From Oceanospirillaceae bacterium (lineage in GTDB: Bacteria; Pseudomonadota; Gammaproteobacteria; Pseudomonadales; Balneatricaceae): DNA of 64,000 nt. The position numbers and the translations under genes were made by a program. Under the pieces are notes generated by a model. It was not told where the DNA came from. It did not search any database and saw nothing but the letters and a program-made list of their open reading frames with translations. Below are positions 34,328 through 42,673 of this stretch, piece after piece. How positions within the stretch are numbered: position 1 is the stretch's first letter; each line of letters begins with the position of its first letter. The stretch spans positions 1 through 64,000 of the forward strand of contig JABXIM010000066.1 of assembly GCA_013373085.1 (NCBI GenBank), in the 5' to 3' direction.

Positions 34328-36135
34328 TGACCGGCTTCAACAAGCCGCTCACGGCCTGGCATCCGGAACAGCCGCCACAGCTGAGTAGTCGCCCGCCGGA
34401 GCCGGCCGCCGATGCCCCGCGCAGCACACGCCAGCAGCAGCGTGTCGAGGAGCTGTGCGCAGCCCTGATCCGGGCCAGCGCCGCGGTCAGACGGTTGCGT
34501 TTTCGCGGCCATCGGCTGGAAGTCGACGGACGCGATTATCCACTGCGCGCGCCGCACCTGCAGACAGATGTCGAGACGGACGATTTCGTCTCGTTTCGCG
34601 GTACGGCCGATGGCATAGCGCTGCGACTTCGCCACAATGACGCCCGGCTGCACGCGCAGATGCGTCCCAGGACAGCGATCGCCCGCCTGGTGTTCGAACT
34701 GCTGGAACAGCTGCGGGTCGAGTCCCTGGTCGCCGACGACAGTCCCGGCGCCCGACGCAACCTTATCCATCGCTTCCGCGCTTGGAGCGCCCGATTCCAC
34801 GCCTCGGGTCAGACCGAAAACCATATCGGCCTGATGCTCTATACCCTGTCGCAGATGGCCTGGGCGCTGCTCAGCGGCGAGGCGGTCAGCGAGGAGACCG
34901 AGATGCTGATCGAGGCGCCTCGCGTCGAGCTGGGTCGACACTTCGGCGCCCATTTCGGGCTGCTGCGCCGTACCCGCACCGACCAGCGCGAATTTGCCGG
35001 CCACGCACGCGCCATCGCCGGCTGTATCCAGGAGCTGATCGACGCGCTCAACGAGCAGATGCAGAAAAATGAAGAACGCGCGGCATCGGAGGCCTTCGAG
35101 AACAGTTACCGCCAGTTCAGCCTGCTGCTGGAACAGGATGGCGACGACGAGGGGCCGGGTGGAAACCGCGCACAGGGCGCCACGAGCGACCGCAACGGCA
35201 AAGCGGACTCCGGCTACCGGGTATTCAGCGACCGCTACGATCGCGAACTCAGGGCCACGCAACTGGTTCGGCCCGAGCGGCTGCACGCGCTTCGCGAACG
35301 CCTCGACGCCCGTATCCGCGCTCAGGGCCTCAATGTGCCCAGGCTGGCGCGCAAGCTCGCGCGCATCCTGTCGGCACCGCGCCGCGACGGCTGGGAGTTC
35401 GGGCTGGAAGAGGGCCGCCTTGATGCGCGCCGTCTGCCACGCCTGGTCACGTCACCCGGCTATCGGCAGCTGTTCCGCCAGGAGCGGCTGCAGCCGCACA
35501 ACGACTGCCTGGTCACCTTCCTGATCGACAACTCCGGTTCGATGAAAGCCCATATCGAGTCGATCGTGATGCTGGTCGATGTTTTCTGCCGCGCGCTCGA
35601 ACAGGCCGGTGCCAATACCGAGGTGCTTGGCTTCACCACCGGACACTGGAACGGCGGCCGGCCGTTGAAGGCCTGGCTTGGCCGCGGCAAACCCGCCAAC
35701 CCCGGGCGTCTCAACGAGCTCAACCATATCATCTACAAGGATGCCGACCGGCCCTGGCGGCGGGCGCGACCGGCGCTGGCAGCGCTGCTGAAGCCGGACC
35801 TGTTCCGCGAAGGGGTCGACGGCGAAGCACTGCTCTGGGCCCGCGGCCGGATGCTCGCAAGGCGGGAGGCGCGCCGTATCCTGATCGTCATCTCGGACGG
35901 CAGTCCGATGGACAGCGCCACGCTGCACGCCAACGACGAGGATATCCTCGACAGCCATCTGCGCGAAGTCGTCGCCGGGATCGAGCACCGGCGCGAGCTG
36001 GAGCTTTACGCTCTGGGCGTCGGGCTGGACCTGAGTCCCTGGTATCGCCACAACCTGCAGCTGGATATCGGGCAGCGCCTCGATAACGCCACTTTCGATG
36101 AGATTCTGCACCTGCTTGCGAGAGGAAAAGCATAG
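34327..36135 (+). CDS. cobT: Cobaltochelatase VWA subunit CobT
   Basis: A 602-residue protein with an N-terminal helical region, a short acidic, Gly/Asp-rich linker (near residues 270-295) and a C-terminal VWA domain with MIDAS FLIDNSGSMKAH and the CobT signatures EVLGFTTGHWNGG, GKPANPGRLNELNHIIYKDAD, PWRRARPAL and GEALLWARGRML. It overlaps cobS by one base (TGATG), so translation is coupled. CobT couples CobS ATP hydrolysis to the CobN chelatase. The pair is divergent from soeA; a maturation role for that molybdoenzyme, as for CoxD/CoxE, is a possible alternative. Confidence 0.92.
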   Translation: MTGFNKPLTAWHPEQPPQLSSRPPEPAADAPRSTRQQQRVEELCAALIRASAAVRRLRFRGHRLEVDGRDYPLRAPHLQTDVETDDFVSFRGTADGIALRLRHNDARLHAQMRPRTAIARLVFELLEQLRVESLVADDSPGARRNLIHRFRAWSARFHASGQTENHIGLMLYTLSQMAWALLSGEAVSEETEMLIEAPRVELGRHFGAHFGLLRRTRTDQREFAGHARAIAGCIQELIDALNEQMQKNEERAASEAFENSYRQFSLLLEQDGDDEGPGGNRAQGATSDRNGKADSGYRVFSDRYDRELRATQLVRPERLHALRERLDARIRAQGLNVPRLARKLARILSAPRRDGWEFGLEEGRLDARRLPRLVTSPGYRQLFRQERLQPHNDCLVTFLIDNSGSMKAHIESIVMLVDVFCRALEQAGANTEVLGFTTGHWNGGRPLKAWLGRGKPANPGRLNELNHIIYKDADRPWRRARPALAALLKPDLFREGVDGEALLWARGRMLARREARRILIVISDGSPMDSATLHANDEDILDSHLREVVAGIEHRRELELYALGVGLDLSPWYRHNLQLDIGQRLDNATFDEILHLLARGKA

Positions 36136-36773
36136 AAACCCGTCCACCACGGCCATGCCAAGCGCCGGAACATCGACCGCCGTTTCACCCTCGGGACGGT
36201 AGCACGCCAGCGCGCAGCCACCGTTGCCATTATCGAAACAATAATCGGAATAATCGGAAAGTGATTGGACTGCTTATGCAAAAAAGTCTCTGAATCGCGA
36301 CAGAATCACCGAAAATATTCTAAGCCCGCCAGATACTGTTAACCAGACGAAACGACTATATTCGAGATGCGTACCATGGGGTTTACATTCGTTAACCTCC
36401 GGTAGGACTCGATTCCCATGATCAAGCCACACCCGCAGCGATGCGGGGTCGGAAAGCCACGGATCTCCCCGAGATGGCCGGGTTGCCCTGAGTTCGAAGT
36501 CGAATTGGCCCAACGGCCGCTGTCTGGGGTGCTTCAGGCCCTGCGAGTGCAGATGCCAAAAAGCAAAGGATTGGCTGGCGTCGCATAGAGCTCGTGCCGT
36601 TTCTGTAATCGAGTCGCTATACCGCGCACAAAGTCTCCTCCCCATTACAAGTGGGTAGTGCAACCAACCAGCACCGCACGCCTGTAAATGCATTCTTGCG
36701 ACAGTGTTTTGGTCGTTAAACATTCAGCGGTAGCAGCACTGCATTCGATAAAGCAATGTCTGGAGACAACACA
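36136..36773. other. Gene-poor gap, 638 bases
   Basis: No gene can be supported. A 149-codon minus-strand open frame (36274-36723) lacks a ribosome-binding site and recognisable sequence. GC is lower than in the neighbours. Tandem CGGAATAATCGGAA at 36247-36262 is a small repeat (AATAATCGG twice). Promoter signals for the downstream secreted-protein gene must lie at its right end. Confidence 0.5.
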
Positions 36774-37700
36774 ATGGACAGCAAGAAGCTCACGATAGCC
36801 ATTGGATCGGCACTGACGGTCTTGTTTGGCTCATCACTCGCGATGGCGCATCCCACCGGCACAACCAGCACCGTCAACCTGCTGACGCCTGCAGGTGTTG
36901 GCGAAGTCGTCGATATTACTGGTAAGGTCGAAACGACGGGCCAAGGCCAAGGTCAAAACCACCCAGCCGTCGATCCCGGACAGCCCGTAACCTCCGGTAC
37001 GTTGCAAATTCAGGTCTGTGTGGACAACGGACAGGATGCACCGACAGCACAATGCGATGACCCGGAAGCAACCGGCACCTGGACTCTCTGCTCCACAGCC
37101 CCTAGCCCTTGCGCCGCGCCAGCCAACGGGGCCCCGGACGCAAATGGTGAGTTGACAACCACGTTCGACACCAGTGGGCTAGCCGGTCAGGTGATCGGTT
37201 TTCGCACCCAGTATGTGACTCCTGGGGGAGCCCACATGCCGGGTACCTCCAATTCCGAGGGCACTGATTTGACGATCCAGGGCATCGATGTGCTCGAGGT
37301 TGCAGTTGATATCAAGCCCGGCTCCTGCCCCAACCCGCTGAACGTGAACGCCAAAGGCGTTCTGCCGGTGGCTATCCTGGGCTCTGATACGCTAGACGTC
37401 GCAGACATTGATCCGGAAACTGTGACCCTTGAGGGGATACCAGCGCTTCGCTCCGGGTTCGAAGATGTCGGCGCTCCGTTCTATCCGCTAACCGGTAAGG
37501 ATGATGCACTGGATTGCAACGAAGAACTGCCAGACGGCTATACCGACCTGACGGTGAAGTTCAACCTGCCAGCGGTCGTTACAGCAGCGCTGCAAGATTC
37601 AGCGGATGGGGATGTGATCGTAATGATGGTGACAGGCAAGTTGCTTGACGGCACGGACTTCGTCGGCGAGGACATCGTGCAGATTCTGAAGAAGAAGTAA
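36774..37700 (+). CDS. Secreted acidic protein with a 'DIKPGSCPNPLN' domain
   Basis: A 308-residue exported protein: signal peptide MDSKKLTIAIGSALTVLFGS...AMA (cleavage near residue 24), a beta-rich middle with Gly/Gln/Asp-rich loops, and a C-terminal domain starting VDIKPGSCPNPLNVNAKG, followed by VLPVAILGSDTLDVADIDPETV and KDDALDCNEELPDGYTDLTVKF. That domain recurs, often in several copies, in extracellular proteins of diverse bacteria and archaea; it is acidic and probably binds calcium. The ATG at 36774 follows CTGGAGAC; an ATG at 36756 is upstream of that signal. The protein may be a surface or matrix component; function unknown. Confidence 0.75.
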   Translation: MDSKKLTIAIGSALTVLFGSSLAMAHPTGTTSTVNLLTPAGVGEVVDITGKVETTGQGQGQNHPAVDPGQPVTSGTLQIQVCVDNGQDAPTAQCDDPEATGTWTLCSTAPSPCAAPANGAPDANGELTTTFDTSGLAGQVIGFRTQYVTPGGAHMPGTSNSEGTDLTIQGIDVLEVAVDIKPGSCPNPLNVNAKGVLPVAILGSDTLDVADIDPETVTLEGIPALRSGFEDVGAPFYPLTGKDDALDCNEELPDGYTDLTVKFNLPAVVTAALQDSADGDVIVMMVTGKLLDGTDFVGEDIVQILKKK

Positions 37701-37813
37701 TTATTATTGAGCTCGGAGGCTTGAGCACTTTTCAGATAAATATGACTATCACGCATAGCTCCGTGTCGATACAGATACCTTAAAATTGCAATTCATTGCT
37801 AGTTTCAATAGCA

Positions 37814-37860
37814 AAAAACAACACCGGTGCCGCATCAAGGTGCCGGTGTCTGCCTTTTTC
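37814..37860. terminator. Possible bidirectional terminator
   Basis: ACACCGG-TGCCGCATCAAGG-TGCCGGTGT is a hairpin flanked by AAAAAA on the left and CTTTTT on the right, so it could end transcription both ways. It lies about 115 bases after the secreted-protein gene, in a gap (37701-38055) with no other gene. Confidence 0.5.
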
Positions 37861-38055
37861 ATTACCAACATCAACACCGCTCTTTCTAACAAAAACTGCC
37901 GCGTTGAAGCGCTTATCCTGCAACACCCGGCCCCATTCTTCCGCATACAGCATCAACCCACAGTTTTTAATCGAATAAAGTCCTGCCACATAACGCAAAT
38001 CGGCTTACTGCGACTTACACTTTGAAAAGGCTCAACTCGCGACGGATACGACTGT

Positions 38056-38616
38056 ATGCGAACTCTAAGCTATTTGAACGCCTTGATCCTCTCCCTGTTT
38101 CTTTGTATACCGCTCATAGCCAGTGCCGGCCCCTCAAACGCACCGGACCACCGCTACACCATCAAGGGTTTTGTGCTGGACGCGCAGGACAACCCGAGAC
38201 CGGACGTGAAGGTGGTGGCAACCGTGGACAATGGCCTGTCGGGTCAGCGCACGACGGACCGACGCGGTTTCTACAGTATCAACCTGCATCTGCACAACGA
38301 AGACCTGAACCGCCTGGTCACGGTACAGGCCGGTAAACAGCAGGCCAGAGTCAGGGTTGCCTTCGATCCGTCAGACAGCTCCACGAATCGGGAACACGAC
38401 CTCAATTTTGTCGGCGGTAGCATATCGGAAACCGACCTTGGCTTTCGCGGTCTGCCAACCTGGGCCTACGTCAGCGCCGGTCTTGTGCTGCTGACGTTTG
38501 CCGCCGCGCGTGTCGCCCGCGTCCAGCTCAGGCGCAAACGCCGTCTGGCCCGCCAGTCGCAGAAAGCCCCCAATCACACCAAGACCCGCTCACGCCGCAA
38601 ATCACGGGCACGCTGA
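38056..38616 (+). CDS. Exported membrane-anchored protein with carboxypeptidase-regulatory-like domain
   Basis: A 186-residue protein. Signal peptide MRTLSYLNALILSLFLCIPL...ASA; a single beta-sandwich (YTIKGFVLDAQDNPRPDVKVVATVDNG, QRTTDRRGFYSINLHLHN) of the carboxypeptidase-regulatory/CnaB-like type; a TM segment (AYVSAGLVLLTFAAARVARV) and a strongly basic cytoplasmic tail (RRKRRLARQSQ, RSRRKSRAR). It is therefore a type I membrane protein with a periplasmic domain. No partner is evident; the preceding secreted protein is 355 bases away. Confidence 0.7.
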   Translation: MRTLSYLNALILSLFLCIPLIASAGPSNAPDHRYTIKGFVLDAQDNPRPDVKVVATVDNGLSGQRTTDRRGFYSINLHLHNEDLNRLVTVQAGKQQARVRVAFDPSDSSTNREHDLNFVGGSISETDLGFRGLPTWAYVSAGLVLLTFAAARVARVQLRRKRRLARQSQKAPNHTKTRSRRKSRAR

Positions 38617-38969
38617 TTGCTCACTGCGTACCCGTCGCCTGCGCTTCCCATGAAATGATAATTCATTAATCATACGCAGATCGGCGGCGGCGTTTCAGGT
38701 ACTTTTCGAAGCACGCGCCTTCTTCACCTACTCCGCTACAAGTGATTGAATCCAAAAGAGTTCCAGCTGGCCCCAGCCAACGCTTTAAAGTGGTTCTAAA
38801 CATTCGCACGTACAGAGTTGAAGATTGAAAAACCGCCGGTCGATAGCTGGTGGTGGGAAGCCGGGCATCCATTGCCGTCCCGCTTTCGGTGGCCCCGCGG
38901 GGCTCACTCGACCCATGCACAATAAAAACAAGCCATGTACAAGCGATGGACCACAAACTGGAGCTAGAT
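38617..38969 (+). promoter_or_regulatory. Upstream region of the TRAP operon with a TauR-like half site
   Basis: No gene in 353 bases. GTGGTTCTAAACA (word TGGTTCTAA at 38791-38799) closely matches words upstream of tpa (CTGGTTCTAACC) and ald (CTGGTTCTACTG). The known TauR repeats of Rhodobacter are CTGGACYTAA, so this family of words is a candidate TauR operator. A clear promoter is not seen. Confidence 0.4.
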
Positions 38970-39986
38970 ATGAATGCGAAGACCAAGATAGCCAAAGCTG
39001 TATCCCTGTCAGTCTGCCTCGCCGTTTCCGCCGCCTTCGGCACCCTGGCCCAGGCCAAGACCTTCAAGGTCGCTGTCGGGGATGCCGCCGGAGGAACCCA
39101 GCACGAACTGGGAAAGAAGTTCCAGGAAGTCCTTAAAGAGAAAACCGGCGGTAAGCATGACGCCCAGCTGTTCCTGAACGGTCAGCTCGGCAGCGAACAG
39201 GACACCATCAATGACGCCGCCATGGGCACCCTCGACTTTTCGATCCTCGCCATCAACAATGTTACCCCCTTCTCTCCTTCCGTCGGCGTTCTCACCCTTC
39301 CGTACCTGATCCAGAGCCTTGATGACGCCATCGAACTGACCCAGGGGCGGGTTGGCCAGCAACTGGTCGACAACACCCTGCGTGACGCCGGCGTGCGCAT
39401 CATTGGCTGGGCATACTCCGGATTCCGCGTGCTGACCAACTCCAAGCACCCTGTGACCAAGCCGGACGATCTGAACGACGTAGTGGTCCGCGTGCCGAAG
39501 AATGCCATCATGATTGACTCCTACAAGTCCTGGGGCATCAATCCGACACCGATGGCCTGGTCGGAAACCTTCACCGCGTTGCAGCAGGGCGTCGTGGATG
39601 GCCAGGACAACCCCTATATCACCGTTTACGCAATGAAGTTCGATGAAGTGCAGAAATACGTCACCAACCTGCGCTATCTGTTCTCGATCGAGCCGCTGAT
39701 CGTCAGCGAGGCGGTGTTCCAGGATCAGTCCGAGGAGGATCAGCAGGCGATCCTCGCTGCCGGCAAGGCCGCTACCGAACACAGTGCCCTGTGGCTTACC
39801 GCCCAGGAGACCCGCATCAAGCAGGAGCTCACTGAAAAAGGCATGGAAATCGTCGAGCCGGCTAATGGCGAACAGGAGTGGATCGATCTGGCCACATCCC
39901 AGGTCTGGCCCAAGTACTACGACAGTATTGGCGGCAAGGATGTCCTCAACGATGTGCTGAAATCGCTGGGCCGGGACGAAATCTGA
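38970..39986 (+). CDS. dctP: TRAP transporter substrate-binding protein (DctP type)
   Basis: A 338-residue periplasmic solute receptor. Signal peptide MNAKTKIAKAVSLSVCLAVS...AQA, then the DctP domain (FKVAVGDAAGGTQHELGKKF, LFLNGQLGSEQDTINDAAMGTLDF, GVRIIGWAYSGFRVLTNSKHPV with the carboxylate-binding Arg, and VVDGQDNPYITVYAMKF). The start at ATG 38970 follows GGAG; earlier ATGs in the frame would spoil the signal peptide. It heads the operon dctP-dctQ-dctM-usp. The substrate is unknown; taurine (TauK-like) is a candidate from the shared upstream motif and the nearby catabolic genes. Confidence 0.92.
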   Translation: MNAKTKIAKAVSLSVCLAVSAAFGTLAQAKTFKVAVGDAAGGTQHELGKKFQEVLKEKTGGKHDAQLFLNGQLGSEQDTINDAAMGTLDFSILAINNVTPFSPSVGVLTLPYLIQSLDDAIELTQGRVGQQLVDNTLRDAGVRIIGWAYSGFRVLTNSKHPVTKPDDLNDVVVRVPKNAIMIDSYKSWGINPTPMAWSETFTALQQGVVDGQDNPYITVYAMKFDEVQKYVTNLRYLFSIEPLIVSEAVFQDQSEEDQQAILAAGKAATEHSALWLTAQETRIKQELTEKGMEIVEPANGEQEWIDLATSQVWPKYYDSIGGKDVLNDVLKSLGRDEI

Positions 39987-40032
39987 TCTGACAGGGCTCG
40001 TCTCGCCCACCGCCCCCAGAATCAGCTGTAGA

Positions 40033-40057
40033 GTGCCCCCTCATGGGGGCGCTTTAT
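40033..40057 (+). terminator. Attenuator hairpin between dctP and dctQ
   Basis: GTGCCCCC-TCAT-GGGGGCGC followed by TTTATT. In TRAP operons such a hairpin after the receptor gene keeps receptor expression above that of the membrane subunits. Confidence 0.65.
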
Positions 40058-40073
40058 TCAGGAGGTTTCACTC

Positions 40074-40628
40074 ATGGCAAAAGCTGCGACACTCTACAGA
40101 GTCCTCGGCAACATCGAGAGCTATATCTGCCGTACGCTCCTCGCCGGCTTCGTCATTCTGCTGTTCATGCAGATCCTCGCCCGGCAGCTGTTCCAGCACT
40201 CCTTCTCCTGGAGCGAGGAGCTGTCGACCTACATGTTCGTCTGGTTCGTGTTCTTCGGTGCCAGTTACGCCGCCAAACTGTCGGCGCACAACCGCGTTAC
40301 ATTCCAGTTCAAGCTGTTGCCGCCCAAAGTGGGGCTGGCACTGGAGACCCTCTCCGATCTTATCTGGATCGCCTTCAACTGCTACTTCATCTACCTGAGT
40401 TACGACTTCGTCTTCAACCGCATGAACCTGTTCTGGAAGTCGCAAACCCTTGGCGTACCGATGAAGTATTTCTACATGGTGCTGCCGATCGCTTTCAGCC
40501 TGATGACCTTCCGCATCCTTCAGGTCAACTATTACCGACTGTGCAAGGGCGTCGACATTCGCGACCCCGAGTCACTGGAAGTCGAGAAGCTGATGGATAA
40601 CGAATCACACAACAGCAAAGCCGCTTAA
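40074..40628 (+). CDS. dctQ: TRAP transporter small permease (DctQ type)
   Basis: A 184-residue membrane protein with four hydrophobic segments. ARQLFQHSFSWSEELSTYMFVWFVFFGASYAAKLSAHNRVTF is the DctQ signature. It forms the small membrane component with DctM. A GGAGG site lies 9 bases before ATG 40074; the dctM start is 12 bases after its stop. Confidence 0.93.
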   Translation: MAKAATLYRVLGNIESYICRTLLAGFVILLFMQILARQLFQHSFSWSEELSTYMFVWFVFFGASYAAKLSAHNRVTFQFKLLPPKVGLALETLSDLIWIAFNCYFIYLSYDFVFNRMNLFWKSQTLGVPMKYFYMVLPIAFSLMTFRILQVNYYRLCKGVDIRDPESLEVEKLMDNESHNSKAA

Positions 40629-40640
40629 CAGGTTATCGTC

Positions 40641-41984
40641 ATGGTGGAATCGTCTGTAGTCCTGATTTTGTTCGGGAGCTTTATCGGCCTGCTGCTGATT
40701 GGCGCTCCGATCACCGTATCGCTCGGGGTATCGGCCCTGGCCTCTTTTTTGTATCTGGGCGAGAACCCGATCAAGTTCGTCCAGATTGCCTTCACTTCGG
40801 TGGGCTCCTTCCCGCTAATGGCACTGCCGGCGTTCATCCTTGCCGGATCGCTGATGGAAGCAGCCGGCATTTCGCGCCGGCTGGTCAACCTGGCCGAAAG
40901 TTTTGCCGGCCCCGTCACGGGCGGCATTTCCGCGGCCGCGGTGCTGGCCTGCCTGTTTTTCGGCGCCATTTCCGGCTCTGGCCCGGCAACCACCGCCGCC
41001 GTCGGGATGCTGATGATCCCGGCCATGATCAAACGCGGCTACGACAAGGGCTATGCATCGGCCGTCACCGCATCGTCCGGCAGCCTCGGCATTATCATTC
41101 CGCCGTCAATCCCAATGGTGATCTTCGGCATCTCCGCCATCGGCCTGGTGGCGCCGCCCGAAGCGATCGCCAAGTTCGGCGAATTTCAGACCGTGTCGAT
41201 CCCGAAACTGTTCATCGCCGGCTTCGTCCCGGGCATGGTGATCTCCATCACCCTGCTGATCATGAACTACATCATCTGCAAGAAGCGCGGTTACCACGGC
41301 ACTGCAGAGGGCTGGTCGGGCAGCACGATCGCAAAGGCGTTCAAGGATGGCTTCTGGTCGATCCTCGCGCCGCTGGTCATTCTCGGCGGTATCTATTCCG
41401 GCTATTTCACACCAACCGAATCGGCCATCGTCGCGATCTTCTACACCCTGTTCGTCGGCTTTTTCATCCATAAGGAACTCAAGTTCGAGAGCCTGTTCCA
41501 TTCGCTTGAAACCACCACCTGGCTAACGGGTCGGGTACTGCTGATCCTGTTCACCGCGACCGTTTTCGGACGCCTGCTGGTGGAAAATCAGATACCGGCG
41601 ATCGTAGCCCAGTCGATGCTCAGCGTCACCGACAGCCTCTACATCATATGGGCCATGCTGATTGCATTCCTGCTGTTCGTCGGAATGTTCATGGAAACGC
41701 TGGCGGCGATCATGATCCTGACGCCGGTATTGCTGCCGATCGCCTACAGTCTCGGCATCGACCCGATCCACTTCGGCATCGTCGTGGTTTGCTGTCTCGG
41801 TATCGGATTCCAGACCCCGCCTCTGGGCGAGAACCTGTTCATCGCCTCGGGGATCTCCGATACCTCGATAGAGGAAATCTCGTTACGGGCTCTGCCCTTC
41901 GCCTTTGCGTCGGTAATCGGCGTCTTCGTCATCGCCTTCTTCCCGGACCTGACGTTGTTCCTGCCAAGACTGATGGGTTACTGA
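40641..41984 (+). CDS. dctM: TRAP transporter large permease (DctM type)
   Basis: A 447-residue protein with about twelve TM segments that carries out sodium-coupled uptake with DctP and DctQ. Landmarks: MALPAFILAGSLMEAAGIS, FFGAISGSGPATTAAVGMLMIP and SGSLGIIIPPSIPMVIFGI in the first half, YFTPTESAIVAIFY and GMFMETLAAIMILTPVLLPI in the second. A terminator-like hairpin separates it from the UspA gene. Confidence 0.95.
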   Translation: MVESSVVLILFGSFIGLLLIGAPITVSLGVSALASFLYLGENPIKFVQIAFTSVGSFPLMALPAFILAGSLMEAAGISRRLVNLAESFAGPVTGGISAAAVLACLFFGAISGSGPATTAAVGMLMIPAMIKRGYDKGYASAVTASSGSLGIIIPPSIPMVIFGISAIGLVAPPEAIAKFGEFQTVSIPKLFIAGFVPGMVISITLLIMNYIICKKRGYHGTAEGWSGSTIAKAFKDGFWSILAPLVILGGIYSGYFTPTESAIVAIFYTLFVGFFIHKELKFESLFHSLETTTWLTGRVLLILFTATVFGRLLVENQIPAIVAQSMLSVTDSLYIIWAMLIAFLLFVGMFMETLAAIMILTPVLLPIAYSLGIDPIHFGIVVVCCLGIGFQTPPLGENLFIASGISDTSIEEISLRALPFAFASVIGVFVIAFFPDLTLFLPRLMGY

Positions 41985-41990
41985 ACAAAC

Positions 41991-42016
41991 GGGGCCCGTG
42001 AATGGGCCCCGCTTTT
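41991..42016 (+). terminator. Hairpin between dctM and the UspA gene
   Basis: GGGGCCC-GTGAAT-GGGCCCC followed by GCTTTT. The stem is perfect but the T run is short, so partial read-through into the UspA gene is likely. Confidence 0.7.
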
Positions 42017-42047
42017 ACCGTCACCATTTCTGTCCGAGGAGATTGTC

Positions 42048-42572
42048 ATGCTGCCTGCTTTCAAAAAGATTCTGTATTGCACTGACCTGTCGAAAAACGC
42101 TTCCTTCGCTTTCAAGTACGCTGCCTATCTGGCGCAACAAACCGGCGCCCAGATCCATATCCTGCATATCGTTGAAAAGCTTTCGTCCGACGCCTATTTC
42201 GCGCTGCAGACCTACGTGCAGAACGAGGCCAGCCGTGACGATTTTCTGCATCATCGCATCGAACATGCCCGCAAACGCCTCCAGGAGCGGCAGGATTACT
42301 TCTGGAACGTGCTCGCGCCTCAGGATAAGGCGCTGCGCAGCCAGGTCGCCTCAATCGATATCGTCGAGAACGAACCGGCCGAAAGTATTCTGAAACAGTC
42401 CCGAAAACTGGACTGCGATCTGATCGTGATGGGGGCGCATGAAAAGGGGTACGTGATGCACACCTTTCTCGGCAGTGTCGCCAAAAGCGTGCTGCGCCAT
42501 TCACACATTCCGACATTGATCGTGCCGCTGCCTGACAACGAAGAAATCATCGGACTTACCGCCGTTGAATAA
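42048..42572 (+). CDS. UspA-family protein of the TRAP operon
   Basis: A 174-residue universal stress domain: KKILYCTDLSKNASFAFKYAAYLAQQ at the N-terminus and the ATP-binding motif GAHEKGYVMHTFLGSVAKSVLRHSHIPTLIVP (G-x2-G-x9-GS type) at the C-terminus. It resembles TeaD, the UspA protein that regulates the TeaABC ectoine TRAP transporter of Halomonas, and UspA genes also accompany tauKLM operons. It probably adjusts transporter activity. Confidence 0.88.
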   Translation: MLPAFKKILYCTDLSKNASFAFKYAAYLAQQTGAQIHILHIVEKLSSDAYFALQTYVQNEASRDDFLHHRIEHARKRLQERQDYFWNVLAPQDKALRSQVASIDIVENEPAESILKQSRKLDCDLIVMGAHEKGYVMHTFLGSVAKSVLRHSHIPTLIVPLPDNEEIIGLTAVE

Positions 42573-42623
42573 TCCGCCGTAGCCACAGTAGACGATGAGC
42601 GAGGGGAGCTGCGCCTACCAGCT

Positions 42624-42673
42624 GCGCGCTTCAGGACTCGCAGAGGACAACTGGGACTTGTTCATTGGTTCCC
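42624..42673. mobile_element. Truncated copy of the 298-bp MITE-like element
   Basis: GCGCGCTTCAGGACTCGCAG then AGGACAACTGGGACTTG and TTCATTGGTTCCC. It matches the right end of the element at 6159-6456 at about 44 of 51 positions. TA follows (42674-42675). The left half is missing; the hairpin GAGCTGCGC...GCTGCGCG at 42606-42629 lies where it would begin. The FecR-like gene's TAG stop is TA plus the first G of this end. Confidence 0.75.

Noticed and set aside
36274-36723. 149-codon minus-strand frame in the gap after cobT
   Set aside because: No ribosome-binding site, unusual Arg/Ser/Leu composition, no recognisable motif; likely chance.
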